DNA of 11,814 nt from Sphingomonas paucimobilis (GTDB lineage Bacteria; Pseudomonadota; Alphaproteobacteria; Sphingomonadales; Sphingomonadaceae). Shown one piece after another: positions 1 to 7,800 of the stretch (within the stretch, counting starts at the first letter, position 1; each line of letters starts with the position of its first letter). Below the pieces are notes generated by a model that had not been told where the DNA came from, ran no database searches, and saw nothing but the letters and a program-made list of their open reading frames with translations. The translations under genes were made by a program, and so were the position numbers. The stretch lies in the NCBI GenBank assembly GCA_945860425.1, contig CAMAQU010000033.1:1-11814 (forward strand), written 5' to 3'.

Positions 1-402
1 CTGCGGAGCGAAGCCGCAGGCGCACTGGCCTCCCGCGTGTCGCAGCATCCGGCGGTGCGCGCGGCGCTTTTTGCCTATCAGCAAGACTTTGCCCACCAAA
101 AAGGTGGCGCAGTTCTGGATGGGCGCGACATTGGCACGGTCATCGCCCCAGATGCGGATGCAAAGCTGTTTATCACGGCGTCGTCCGATGTCCGGGCAAA
201 GCGGCGGCATTTGGAAGACAGCCAAACAGATTACACGGACATTCTGGCCGACATTGAGGCGCGCGATGCCCGCGACTCTGAACGAAGTGCCGCCCCCCTG
301 CGTCAGGCACAGGACGCCGACTTGCTAGATACGTCGGATATGACTATAGCCGCCGCCGTCCAGCGGGCGATTGCGCTCGTGGAGGCCCGGATTCGGCGCT
401 GA
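1..402 (+). CDS. cmk: Cytidylate kinase, C-terminal part (5' end outside window)
   Basis: Cytidylate kinase phosphorylates CMP and dCMP with ATP in the cytoplasm, feeding CTP and dCTP synthesis. The reading frame is open from the first base, so 133 C-terminal residues are visible and the nucleotide-binding P-loop lies upstream of the window. Visible family features are the LRSEAAGALASRVSQHPAVR segment, the signature DGRDIGTVI (fragment residues 40-48) with the Arg-Asp pair that contacts the CMP substrate in this family, and the following PDADAKLFITAS strand. The tail, rich in Arg and Ala, is typical of alphaproteobacterial versions. A GTG at base 37 lies inside conserved sequence and is not the start. 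The gene precedes rpsA, as in many proteobacteria (often aroA-cmk-rpsA). Identification is secure; only the N-terminus is missing. Confidence 0.95.
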   Translation: MRSEAAGALASRVSQHPAVRAALFAYQQDFAHQKGGAVLDGRDIGTVIAPDADAKLFITASSDVRAKRRHLEDSQTDYTDILADIEARDARDSERSAAPLRQAQDADLLDTSDMTIAAAVQRAIALVEARIRR

Positions 403-552
403 GCAGCAAACCCGCTCCCCCAATTTCGCTCCCCCACGCGCGCAGCCGTTTAATGGATGCTGCAGTCACATGGGGTGGCTGGGGCAGTCTGGCCAAAAGA
501 CCTCTGGAAACAACCAGATGGCCGGAAAACTATATGATTGGAAACCTCTAAC
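403..552 (+). promoter_or_regulatory. Structured rpsA leader region (possible S1 autoregulatory site)
   Basis: This 150-base gap between cmk and rpsA holds no gene but has nested complementarity. Two copies of CGCTCCCCCA (413-422 and 427-436) face two TGGGG runs (471-475 and 480-484), with an inner GCAGC/GCTGC stem (442-446 with 459-463). A second hairpin pairs TCTGG with CCAGA (503-507 with 514-518) and extends through GGCCA/TGGCC (491-495 with 519-523). It ends about 30 bases before the rpsA ATG. The only SD-like sequence is a weak GGAA at 540-543. In E. coli the rpsA leader also lacks a strong SD, is folded into hairpins and mediates repression by S1. A similar role here is inference. No convincing -35/-10 pair was found, so transcription may come from cmk. 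Confidence 0.4.
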
Positions 553-2259
553 ATGGCATCAACCGCCAACCCGACCCGCGACGATTTCGCGGCTCTTCTC
601 CAAGAATCTCTCGGTAATGCAGAAAGCCTCGACGGCCGCGTCGTCAAGGGCACTGTGACCGGAATTGAAAACGACATGGCCGTCATTGACGTTGGCCTGA
701 AGTCGGAAGGCCGCGTCGCCCTGCGCGAATTCGCAGCCCCCGGCCAGAAAGCCGATCTGAAGATTGGCGACGAAGTCGCAGTTTATGTTGATCGCGTCGA
801 AAATGCACAGGGCGAAGCCGTATTGTCGCGTGACCGCGCCCGTCGCGAAGCGGCTTGGGATGCGCTGGAAGCGCAGTTCGGTGAATCAACCCGCGTTGAC
901 GGCGTGATCTTTGGCCGCGTCAAGGGCGGCTTCACCGTGGATCTGGGCGGCGCTGTTGCCTTCCTTCCCGGTTCGCAGGTCGATATCCGCCCCGTGCGCG
1001 ACGTCACCCCGCTGATGGACATTTCGCAGCCCTTCCAAATCCTCAAAATGGATCGCAAGCGCGGCAACATCGTTGTCTCGCGTCGCGCCATTTTGGAAGA
1101 AAGCCGTGCAGAAGCCCGTTCTGGCCTGATCCAGAATCTGGCCGAAGGTCAGGTGATCGAAGGCGTGGTCAAGAACATCACCGATTATGGTGCGTTCGTT
1201 GATCTGGGCGGCATTGACGGCCTGCTGCATGTCACCGACATCAGCTATAAGCGCGTCAATCACCCGTCCGAAATCATCAACATTGGTGATACGGTCAAGG
1301 TGCAGATCATCCGCATCAACAAGGACACGCAGCGCATCTCGCTCGGCATGAAGCAGCTGGAAAGCGATCCATGGGAAGCGGTTGCCGCGAAATACCCGGT
1401 CGGCGCCAAGCTGTCGGGCCGCGTGACCAACATCACCGAATATGGTGCCTTTGTTGAACTCGAAGCCGGCATTGAAGGCTTGGTCCACGTTTCAGAAATG
1501 AGCTGGACGAAGAAGAATGTGCACCCCGGCAAGATTGTTTCGACCAGCCAGGAAGTCGATGTCATCGTCCTTGAAGTCGATGAAGAAAAGCGTCGTATTT
1601 CGCTCGGCCTCAAGCAGGCGGCTTCCAACCCTTGGGAAGCGTTCAGCGCTGCCCATCCGGCTGGCACAATCGTCGAAGGCGAAGTCAAGAACGCGACCGA
1701 ATTCGGTCTGTTCATTGGCCTCGATGGCGATGTCGACGGCATGGTTCACATGTCCGACATCTCTTGGGGCATGTCCGGCGAAGACGCGCTTGCGCTCCAC
1801 AATAAGGGCGACATGGTCAAGGCCGTGGTGCTCGACGTGGATGTCGAAAAGGAGCGTATCTCACTTGGCATCAAGCAGGTCGAAAAGGGCGGCGCTCCTG
1901 CGGCAGCCGCCAGCAGCTCTGGCCTGTCAAAGGGCAGTGTCACGACTGTCACAGTCGTTGCCATCAAGGATGGTGGCCTCGACGTGCAGGTTGGCGACGA
2001 TGGCGCAATTGGCTTCATCAAGCGCGCAGACCTGGGCCGCGACCGCGACGAACAGCGTCCCGACCGCTTCCAGGTTGGCCAGAAGTTCGACGCTTTGGTC
2101 ACTGGCTTTGATCGCTCAAAGAGCCCGACCTTCTCCATCAAGGCGATGCAGATCGCCGAAGAGAAGCAGGCCGTGGCCCAATATGGTTCATCCGATTCGG
2201 GTGCGTCCTTGGGTGACATTCTTGGCGAAGCGCTGAAAGCGCGCGACACCAAGAAGTAA
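553..2259 (+). CDS. rpsA: 30S ribosomal protein S1
   Basis: S1 binds single-stranded mRNA on the small ribosomal subunit and helps initiation on messages with weak or structured ribosome binding sites. The protein has 568 residues and shows six S1 (OB-fold) repeats, at about 28-93, 114-178, 198-267, 283-354, 370-442 and 459-532. The best matches are repeats 3 and 4, with the motifs ITDYGAFVDLGGIDGLLHVTDIS and ITEYGAFVELEAGIEGLVHVSEMS. Repeats 3-5 end in the typical RISLG(M/L/I)KQ. The Ala/Ser-rich link at 448-457 separates the last repeat. The ATG at 553 (MASTANPTRDDFAALL) was chosen over the in-frame TTG at 538 because that N-terminus matches alphaproteobacterial S1 proteins. The gene sits between cmk and ihfB, a conserved order. 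It is followed by a strong terminator. Confidence 0.97.
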   Translation: MASTANPTRDDFAALLQESLGNAESLDGRVVKGTVTGIENDMAVIDVGLKSEGRVALREFAAPGQKADLKIGDEVAVYVDRVENAQGEAVLSRDRARREAAWDALEAQFGESTRVDGVIFGRVKGGFTVDLGGAVAFLPGSQVDIRPVRDVTPLMDISQPFQILKMDRKRGNIVVSRRAILEESRAEARSGLIQNLAEGQVIEGVVKNITDYGAFVDLGGIDGLLHVTDISYKRVNHPSEIINIGDTVKVQIIRINKDTQRISLGMKQLESDPWEAVAAKYPVGAKLSGRVTNITEYGAFVELEAGIEGLVHVSEMSWTKKNVHPGKIVSTSQEVDVIVLEVDEEKRRISLGLKQAASNPWEAFSAAHPAGTIVEGEVKNATEFGLFIGLDGDVDGMVHMSDISWGMSGEDALALHNKGDMVKAVVLDVDVEKERISLGIKQVEKGGAPAAAASSSGLSKGSVTTVTVVAIKDGGLDVQVGDDGAIGFIKRADLGRDRDEQRPDRFQVGQKFDALVTGFDRSKSPTFSIKAMQIAEEKQAVAQYGSSDSGASLGDILGEALKARDTKK

Positions 2260-2281
2260 GCCTCAGCGCGAAAGCGACAAA

Positions 2282-2324
2282 AAAAGGCCCGTCCTGCCAA
2301 TGTGCAGGGCGGGCCTTTTCTTTT
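2282..2324 (+). terminator. Intrinsic terminator after rpsA
   Basis: A long GC-rich stem pairs GGCCCGTCCTGC (2286-2297) with GCAGGGCGGGCC (2304-2315) around a six-base loop CAATGT, with one G-U pair. It is extended by four A-T pairs and followed by TTTTCTTTT. It starts 22 bases after the rpsA stop. This is a textbook Rho-independent terminator. The A-tract on the left arm would also let it act on the other strand. It separates rpsA from ihfB, which has its own promoter. Confidence 0.93.
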
Positions 2325-2412
2325 GCCAATTAAGAAAAGTTTCGTCTATTCAATGAGTTACATGGAATTCTCCGGCCGGCCAGCAATGTGGGTATAAAGC
2401 CTTGCACTTTGC

Positions 2413-2447
2413 GTCATTATGGTAGTATTTTTTGCTACAATGGCCGG
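2413..2447 (+). promoter_or_regulatory. Extended -10 promoter for ihfB
   Basis: The sequence TGC-TACAAT (2433-2441) matches an extended -10 element. No good -35 hexamer is present at the normal spacing (the position holds GTCATT), which the TG extension could offset. Transcription would start near 2448, about 22 bases before the ihfB ATG and after the rpsA terminator. The -10 lies inside an imperfect inverted repeat, ATGGTAG (2419-2425) and CTACAAT (2435-2441). Assignment is by eye only. Confidence 0.45.
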
Positions 2448-2469
2448 TGAATAAAGAAGGAACGTTAGC

Positions 2470-2751
2470 ATGATTCGATCAGAACTGGTGGCAAAGATCG
2501 CCGAGGAGAATCCCGGGCTGACCGCCAGAGAAGTCGATTCCATTGTCGAACTGTTTTTTGAGAATATCGCGGAACAGCTGGCCCAGGGTGGTCGAGTTGA
2601 GCTTCGCGGCTTTGGCGCTTTTTCAACGCGCGGCCGCGATGGGCGGCAGGGTCGCAATCCCAGAACAGGTGACCTTGTGGACATTCCTGCCAAGAAAGTT
2701 CCCTATTTCAAGCCGGGCAAGGAAATGCGGGCGCGGCTGAACGTCAGCTAA
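2470..2751 (+). CDS. ihfB: Integration host factor beta subunit
   Basis: IHF is a heterodimer of alpha and beta subunits that bends DNA sharply at specific sites and assists replication, recombination and transcription. The 93-residue product has the full HU/IHF fold: N-terminal helices (MIRSELVAKIAEENPGLTAR), the core strand segment RVELRGFGAFSTR (42-54), and the beta-arm tip GRNPRTG (61-67), whose Pro64 intercalates into DNA in this family. The tail is KKVPYFKPGKEMRARL. The start MIRSEL and the position after rpsA identify it as IHF beta, not HU. The family is usually about 94 residues long. The ribosome binding site AGAAGGAA (2455-2462) lies seven bases before the ATG. The alpha subunit gene is not in this window. 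Confidence 0.95.
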   Translation: MIRSELVAKIAEENPGLTAREVDSIVELFFENIAEQLAQGGRVELRGFGAFSTRGRDGRQGRNPRTGDLVDIPAKKVPYFKPGKEMRARLNVS

Positions 2752-2775
2752 GCGCGCGCCACATCTGCTTTACCC

Positions 2776-2804
2776 TTGACGCCAGCCCTGCTCTCGCCGA
2801 TGCG
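2776..2804 (+). promoter_or_regulatory. Possible promoter for tRNA-Leu
   Basis: TTGACG (2776-2781) is a good -35 hexamer. With a 17-base spacer the -10 position reads GATGCG (2799-2804), a poor match. The start would fall just before the mature tRNA at 2813. Alphaproteobacterial stable RNA promoters often have a strong TTGAC and a weak -10, so this is plausible but unproven. Read-through from ihfB is the alternative. Confidence 0.35.
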
Positions 2805-2812
2805 GGCCGCAT

Positions 2813-2898
2813 GCGGACGTGGCGAAACCGGTAGACGCAGCAGACTTAAAATCTGCTTTCCCCTGGAAGTGCGGGTTCGAGTCCCGCCGTCCGCACCA
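2813..2898 (+). tRNA. tRNA-Leu (anticodon UAA)
   Basis: This is a complete class II tRNA with encoded CCA. The acceptor stem GCGGACG (2813-2819) pairs with CGTCCGC (2888-2894), followed by ACCA. The anticodon stem GCAGA (2840-2844) pairs with TCTGC (2852-2856) around the loop CTTAAAA, giving anticodon TAA at 2847-2849, which reads the UUA/UUG leucine codons. The T arm GCGGG/CCCGC carries the loop TTCGAGT. The 14-base variable region (2857-2870) is the long type expected for tRNA-Leu. UUA is normally a rare codon in GC-rich alphaproteobacteria. Confidence 0.96.
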
Positions 2899-2936
2899 AA
2901 ACAGTGACGTAGGCATTTTGGCACGCTATCGATCGG

Positions 2937-4388
2937 ATGATGGTTCGGCCTCTCCTCTCTCTCCTCCCCCTTCTCCTGCTCATCAGCGGATGTTCTGATA
3001 GCAATCAGGGCACAATCACGCTGAGTGTGATCGGCGGCGAAGCCCGCGCAGGAAACCCCAACCGCCAGACCCTTGACGCCCCGTCTTTGGCCATGACGGG
3101 GGCGTTGATGCAGGGCCTTGTGCAATTTGATGCACAAGGTGAAATTGAACCGGCACTTGCCGAACGCTGGATGGTCACCGACGATGGCCTGAGTTACATT
3201 TTCCGCATCCGCCGCACGGCATGGTCTGACGGCTCGCCTGTGACGGCAGCACACGTCGCAAAGAGCCTGCGCACCTCTATCGCAGGGTCCAGCCGCAATC
3301 CGCTTAAGTCCATGCTGGGGACTGTGCGAGAGATCCTGCCCATGACGGAGTCGGTTTTGGAAATCCGCCTGTCTGAGCCACAGGCCGATCTGCTGAGCCT
3401 GCTTGCGGATCCGCGCATGGCAATCATCCATAAGGGTCGGGGCACCGGCCCCTATCGGCTCCATCGATCATTCCCGAGTGCAAAATTGCTGCGTCCTGTT
3501 TTGCCGCCGGGCGCCATCGACACCAGCGAAGAGGCGGCCCGGAAGGGCGAACGGCGCATTCGCGGGGAAAGCGCCGCACGGGCCGTCGCCCGCTTTTCCA
3601 TTGGCAATGCTGCGCTTGTTCTGGGTGGGCGCTTTTCCGATTATCCGATCGCTGCCGCCGCAGCGACACCCGCACGCACAGTAAGGGTCGACCCTGTGGC
3701 CGGCGTTTTTGGTCTCATCCCAGCGCGCCGGGACGGGCCAGCCGGAAACCGAAATGTGCGCCAAGCACTCGCCATGGCGATTGATCGCGCAATGCTGGTT
3801 CAACAATTTGGCGCAAGCGGCTGGACTGCCGCAGAAGCGCTTATGCCCGGCCGTATTGCCCAATACCCTCAAGCCATCCCCGATTGGGCGTCTTTGCCCC
3901 AAGACCAACGGGTCCTTAACGCCCGCAAACGCCTGGAAGGGCTTTCAGATGCGCAAAAGAATGTGCGCATTGCCCTGCCCAAGGGCCCCGGCGCACGGCT
4001 TCTCTTTGCCCTGCTGGCCCGGGATTGGCAGCGCATCGGTGTGACCGCGAAGGCGGTGGCGCCGGGTGCCTCGGCAGACTTCCGATTGGTTGACGATGTC
4101 GCGCCATCGACCAACCCGCTCTGGTATCTGACGCCCTTTGCCACCTGCGCAACAACGCCCTTGTGCAGCGCAGAGGTTGGCAACAGCCTTTCCCTCGCGC
4201 GGCGCGCGCGGCCAGAAGACCGTGCCGCCTTCTTGGCCGAGGCGGACAAGGTGATCGCCAAGGACCAATTGTTCATCCCAATTGCGCGGCCGCTGCGCTG
4301 GTCGCTGGTGACGCCCAATTTGGGAGGCTTTGCAGAAAATGCGCGCGCCATTCACCCGCTCAACAGGCTCGCCAGCACTCAAAACTAG
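2937..4388 (+). CDS. Family 5 extracellular solute-binding lipoprotein (orphan, OppA/DppA-like)
   Basis: This 483-residue protein looks like the substrate-binding component of a peptide/nickel-type ABC importer (SBP_bac_5, PF00496). It starts with a short hydrophobic signal sequence ending in the lipobox I-S-G-C (16-19). Cys19 should be lipidated, and Ser at +2 would favour the outer membrane under E. coli sorting rules. Family features are QGLVQFDAQGEIEPALAERW, DDGLSYIFRIR, WSDGSPVTAAHV, the hallmark GTGPYRL, and NRNVRQALAMAIDRAMLV. It is a little shorter than typical members (about 500-540). No permease or ATPase gene lies nearby, so its transporter and ligand are unknown. The ATG at 2937 (or 2940) must be the start: the frame has a stop at 2910-2912 and no other start codon before the signal peptide. 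There is no visible Shine-Dalgarno sequence, and it begins 38 bases after the tRNA. Confidence 0.82.
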   Translation: MMVRPLLSLLPLLLLISGCSDSNQGTITLSVIGGEARAGNPNRQTLDAPSLAMTGALMQGLVQFDAQGEIEPALAERWMVTDDGLSYIFRIRRTAWSDGSPVTAAHVAKSLRTSIAGSSRNPLKSMLGTVREILPMTESVLEIRLSEPQADLLSLLADPRMAIIHKGRGTGPYRLHRSFPSAKLLRPVLPPGAIDTSEEAARKGERRIRGESAARAVARFSIGNAALVLGGRFSDYPIAAAAATPARTVRVDPVAGVFGLIPARRDGPAGNRNVRQALAMAIDRAMLVQQFGASGWTAAEALMPGRIAQYPQAIPDWASLPQDQRVLNARKRLEGLSDAQKNVRIALPKGPGARLLFALLARDWQRIGVTAKAVAPGASADFRLVDDVAPSTNPLWYLTPFATCATTPLCSAEVGNSLSLARRARPEDRAAFLAEADKVIAKDQLFIPIARPLRWSLVTPNLGGFAENARAIHPLNRLASTQN

Positions 4389-4402
4389 CAGATCCCAGAG
4401 AC

Positions 4403-4428
4403 GCTCCTATATTTGATCCTAAAGGAGC
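4403..4428 (+). promoter_or_regulatory. Possible SD-masking hairpin before the DUF4112 gene
   Basis: GCTCCT (4403-4408) is the perfect reverse complement of AGGAGC (4423-4428), which contains the Shine-Dalgarno sequence AAAGGAG of the next gene. The loop is 14 bases. A second short anti-SD, TCC at 4417-4419, can pair with GGA at 4424-4426 around TAAA. The two pairings are mutually exclusive. This could control translation, but six base pairs can also occur by chance. Confidence 0.4.
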
Positions 4429-4436
4429 AGCAGCGC

Positions 4437-4844
4437 ATGGCGAGATTTGAACAGAAGACTTCGGCCCGACTGTCCCCGGCACAAGCCGCCGCCGTGCGTC
4501 AGCGCATTCAGGCGTTTGAACGGGTGATGGAGGGCCTGTTTACCCTGCCCGGCACCAAACAGCGTGTTGGCCTCGATGTGTTGATGGATGTGCTGCCCAT
4601 TGGCGGTTCCGCCGTCGCGGCGCTCATCGGCAGCTATCTCGCTTGGGAAGCCCGCAATCTCGGCATGCCCAAATCTGCCATCGTCCGCATGGCCGGCAAT
4701 ATCGGCGTCGATGCCCTATTAGGGGCGATTCCCATCATAGGGGTGATCCCCGATCTGTTCTTCCGATCGAACAGCCGCAACCTCAAACTGATCAAGGCGC
4801 ATCTGGATAGGCACCACCCATCGACGGTGATTATTGATCAATAG
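4437..4844 (+). CDS. DUF4112 family small membrane protein
   Basis: The 135-residue product resembles the DUF4112 family (PF13430), whose function is not known. A charged N-terminal helix (about 1-40) precedes two hydrophobic segments at about 45-69 and 88-109, followed by a basic tail (SNSRNLKLIKAHLDRHH). The two segments begin with similar motifs, GLDVLMDVLPIGG (45-57) and GVDALLGAIPIIG (90-102), suggesting an internal duplication or pseudo-symmetric hairpin in the membrane. The ATG at 4437 was chosen over the in-frame TTG at 4413 because AAAGGAG (4421-4427) sits nine bases before it. The gene lies 48 bases after the solute-binding protein gene and may be cotranscribed with it. It converges with dnaE, with 13 bases between the stop codons. 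Confidence 0.8.
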   Translation: MARFEQKTSARLSPAQAAAVRQRIQAFERVMEGLFTLPGTKQRVGLDVLMDVLPIGGSAVAALIGSYLAWEARNLGMPKSAIVRMAGNIGVDALLGAIPIIGVIPDLFFRSNSRNLKLIKAHLDRHHPSTVIIDQ

Positions 4845-4857
4845 GGGAAAGCCCCCC

Positions 4858-7800
4858 TTACGAGACCAAGGCCAGCCTTGGGCTCTCGCCAGCAGACAGG
4901 GTGACGCTTTCAACTCCGTCGATAACTTCCATCCGGGCGGCGAGTTCGGCGTCGAGGGCGAAATTGCGGCCGAGGCGGATTGTGGCGCGTTCGCCTGCGT
5001 CCAGCGCGGCCTCAACGAGGATTTCGCCACGCCCACCACCTTCGGTGCCGAGCAGGGTCGCAAGCGCCGTGAGTGCTGCGGGGCTGGCGGTGCGGACAAT
5101 GGCTTTTAGGCGGCTATTGGCGGCCAGCCCTTCGAGCGGCTGAATGCGCTTGATGGTGATGCGGGGTGTTTCATCGCCCGGCTGGCGATCTAGCTCCACA
5201 GTTAGAAGGCCGCACTCATTGGTTTTGGCCGCTTCTTCCAAATCCTTGGCGGTCAGTTCATCAAAGCAGCTGGCAATGACCTGCCCCGTGGGGTCCGACA
5301 TGGCGATATTGGCATAACGCCGCCCGCGGGCGGAGGTGCGCCAGCGCACATCCTCGATCAGAACCGCCATAACTGCGCCCGTGCGCCCGCCATCGGCGGG
5401 GGCAGGTTGCGCACAAAGCGCCGCAAAGGTGCGCGCGCCATGTGCCGTTGCAACATGGCGATAGCGATCCACCGGATGAGCGGAAAAGTAAAAGCCGAAA
5501 TATTCTCGCTCTTGCGTCATGCGGTCGGCAAGCGACCAATGCGCATTGGCGGGCAGCTTCACCGCCTCCACTTTATGCTCATCGCCGCCAAACAGGCCGC
5601 CCTGCCCGCTCACCCGCGCCGCTTCGGCAGCGGCTGCAACGGCGAGGAGCGTCTCGGCAACCGCATAAACGCCCGCGCGGTTGGTCTCGAGCACATCAAA
5701 TGCGCCCGCCGCGGCCAGGCTTTCAATCTGGCGACGATTGAGCAAACGCGCGCTGATCCGGTCAGCAAAATCATCGAGCGAGAGGAACGGCCCATTGGCG
5801 GCCCGTTCGGCGACAACCTGTTCCATCGCACCTTCGCCCACGCCCTTGAGCGCACCGAGGGCATAGCGCACCGCCAAGCCGTCTTCGACTGGCTGCACCT
5901 CAAAATCAGCGCCGCTTTGGTTGATGCAGGGTGCCAGCGCCGTCACGCCCAAACGCCGCATATCATCCATGAAGATGGAAAGCTTATCGGTGTTGGAAAT
6001 ATCAAAGCTCATCGATCCGGCGAAAAAGTCCGCTGGGTAATGCGCCTTCAGCCACGCTGTTTGATATGCGAGCAAAGCATAGGCTGCGGCGTGCGATTTG
6101 TTAAAACCATAGCCTGCAAATTTATCGATCAAATCGAACAGCTCATTGGCTTTGGCGGCCTCAATCCCATTATGCGCGGCACAACCCGTGACAAAGGCTT
6201 CACGCTGGGCATCCATTTCCGATTGGATCTTCTTGCCCATGGCCCGCCGGAGCATATCTGCGCCACCAAGTGTATAGCCGGCCAGCACCTGGGCGGCCTG
6301 CATCACCTGCTCCTGATAGACGAAGACCCCATAGGTTTCAGACAAAATGCCTTCGAGCAGAGCATGCGGATATTCAATCGGCACCCGCCCATTCTTACGA
6401 TCCCCGAACAAGGGAATATTATCCATTGGGCCGGGCCGATAGAGCGAGACGAGCGCGATGATATCGCCAAAATTGGATGGACGGACGGCCGCCAGCGTGC
6501 GGCGCATCCCTTCCGATTCCAGCTGGAACACCCCAACCGTATCGCCCTTTTGCAGCAGCGCATAAACCGCCGGATCATCCCAACTGAGCGTATCCAGATC
6601 TGGCCGATCCCCGGTCCGCTGCTCAATAAGATCCAGCGCGCGCTGAATGACCGACAGGGTTTTCAGGCCCAAAAAGTCGAATTTTACAAGGCCCGCCCCT
6701 TCGACATATTTCATGTCAAATTGGGTGACGGGCATGTCTGATCGCGGGTCGCGATAGAGCGGCACCAGCTGATCGAGCGGACGATCCCCAATCACCACGC
6801 CGGCGGCATGGGTGGAGCTGTGCCGCGGCAGGCCTTCCAGCTTCATCGCCAGATCAAAAAGCTGCCGCACCTGAAAGTCGGACTTATACTCGCCAGCCAA
6901 TTCTGACACGCCGTTGAGTGCGCGATCCAGCGTCCAAGGATCGGTCGGGTGGTTGGGCAAAAGCTTGGCCAGACGATCAATATGGCTATAGCTCATCTGC
7001 AAGACACGGCCCGTATCCTTCAAAACCGCGCGGGCCTTCATCGTTCCAAAGGTGATGATCTGCGCGACATGATCGCTGCCATATTTCTGCTGCACATAGC
7101 GGATGACTTCACCCCGCCGGGTTTCGCAGAAATCGATATCGAAATCGGGCATCGACACGCGTTCGGGGTTGAGGAAGCGTTCAAAGAGCAACCCCAGCTT
7201 GATCGGATCAAGATCGGTAATCGTCAGTGACCAGGCAACGACCGACCCTGCACCCGACCCACGACCGGGGCCAACGGCGATCCCCTGTTCCTTGGCCCAT
7301 TTGATGAAATCAGCAACGATCAGGAAATAGCCGGGAAAGCCCATCTGGACGATGACATCCAGCTCAAACTCCAGCCTTTGGGCATAAACATCCCGATCTG
7401 CATCGGGGATCAGCTCCAAACGCTTCGCAAGGCCGGCCCGCGCATCAACACGCAGCTGATCCGCTTCCCCCGCCTTGTCGCCAATGGTCGGCAAAATGGG
7501 ATCGCGCTTGGGTGCCATCACGGCGCAGCGTTGCGCCACCACCAATGTATTGGCGAGTGCTTCGGGAAGATCCTCAAACAGCCGCTGCATGTCCTTGGTC
7601 GGCTTCACCCAGGCATCGGGGGAGCTTTTGGCCCGGTCCGTGCTTTCCACATAGGCGCTGGCGGCAATGCACAGCATGGCATCATGCGCGGAATGGAAAT
7701 CTGCCTCGGCATAACAGGCCGGGTTGGTCGCCACGATCGGCAGATCATGGGCATATGCCAGATCAAGCAGCGCCTCTTCCGATGCGCCTTCCACCGGATC

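Noticed and set aside
530..540. TATATGAT just before rpsA as a -10 box
   Set aside because: It lies about 14 bases before the start codon, has no suitable -35, and would leave almost no leader or ribosome binding site.
886..1488. Open frame of 200 codons on the - strand inside rpsA
   Set aside because: It is opposite the conserved S1 repeats and shows no family features; a shadow of a GC-biased gene.
2813..2898. tRNA-Leu as a possible integration (att) site
   Set aside because: tRNA-Leu genes are common att sites, but no integrase, no repeated tRNA 3' end and no foreign-looking genes follow.
2896..2921. CCAAAA ... TTTTGG inverted repeat after the tRNA, considered as a terminator
   Set aside because: The stem is mostly A-T, uses the tRNA CCA end, has a 14-base loop and no T-run after it.
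2748..3464. Open frame on the - strand crossing the tRNA and the solute-binding protein start
   Set aside because: It runs through the tRNA gene in antisense and overlaps a well-supported lipoprotein gene.
5407..6741. Open frame of 444 codons on the + strand inside dnaE
   Set aside because: It is entirely antisense to the conserved polymerase core, its protein has no recognisable domain, and no ribosome binding site was seen. It reflects codon bias of dnaE.
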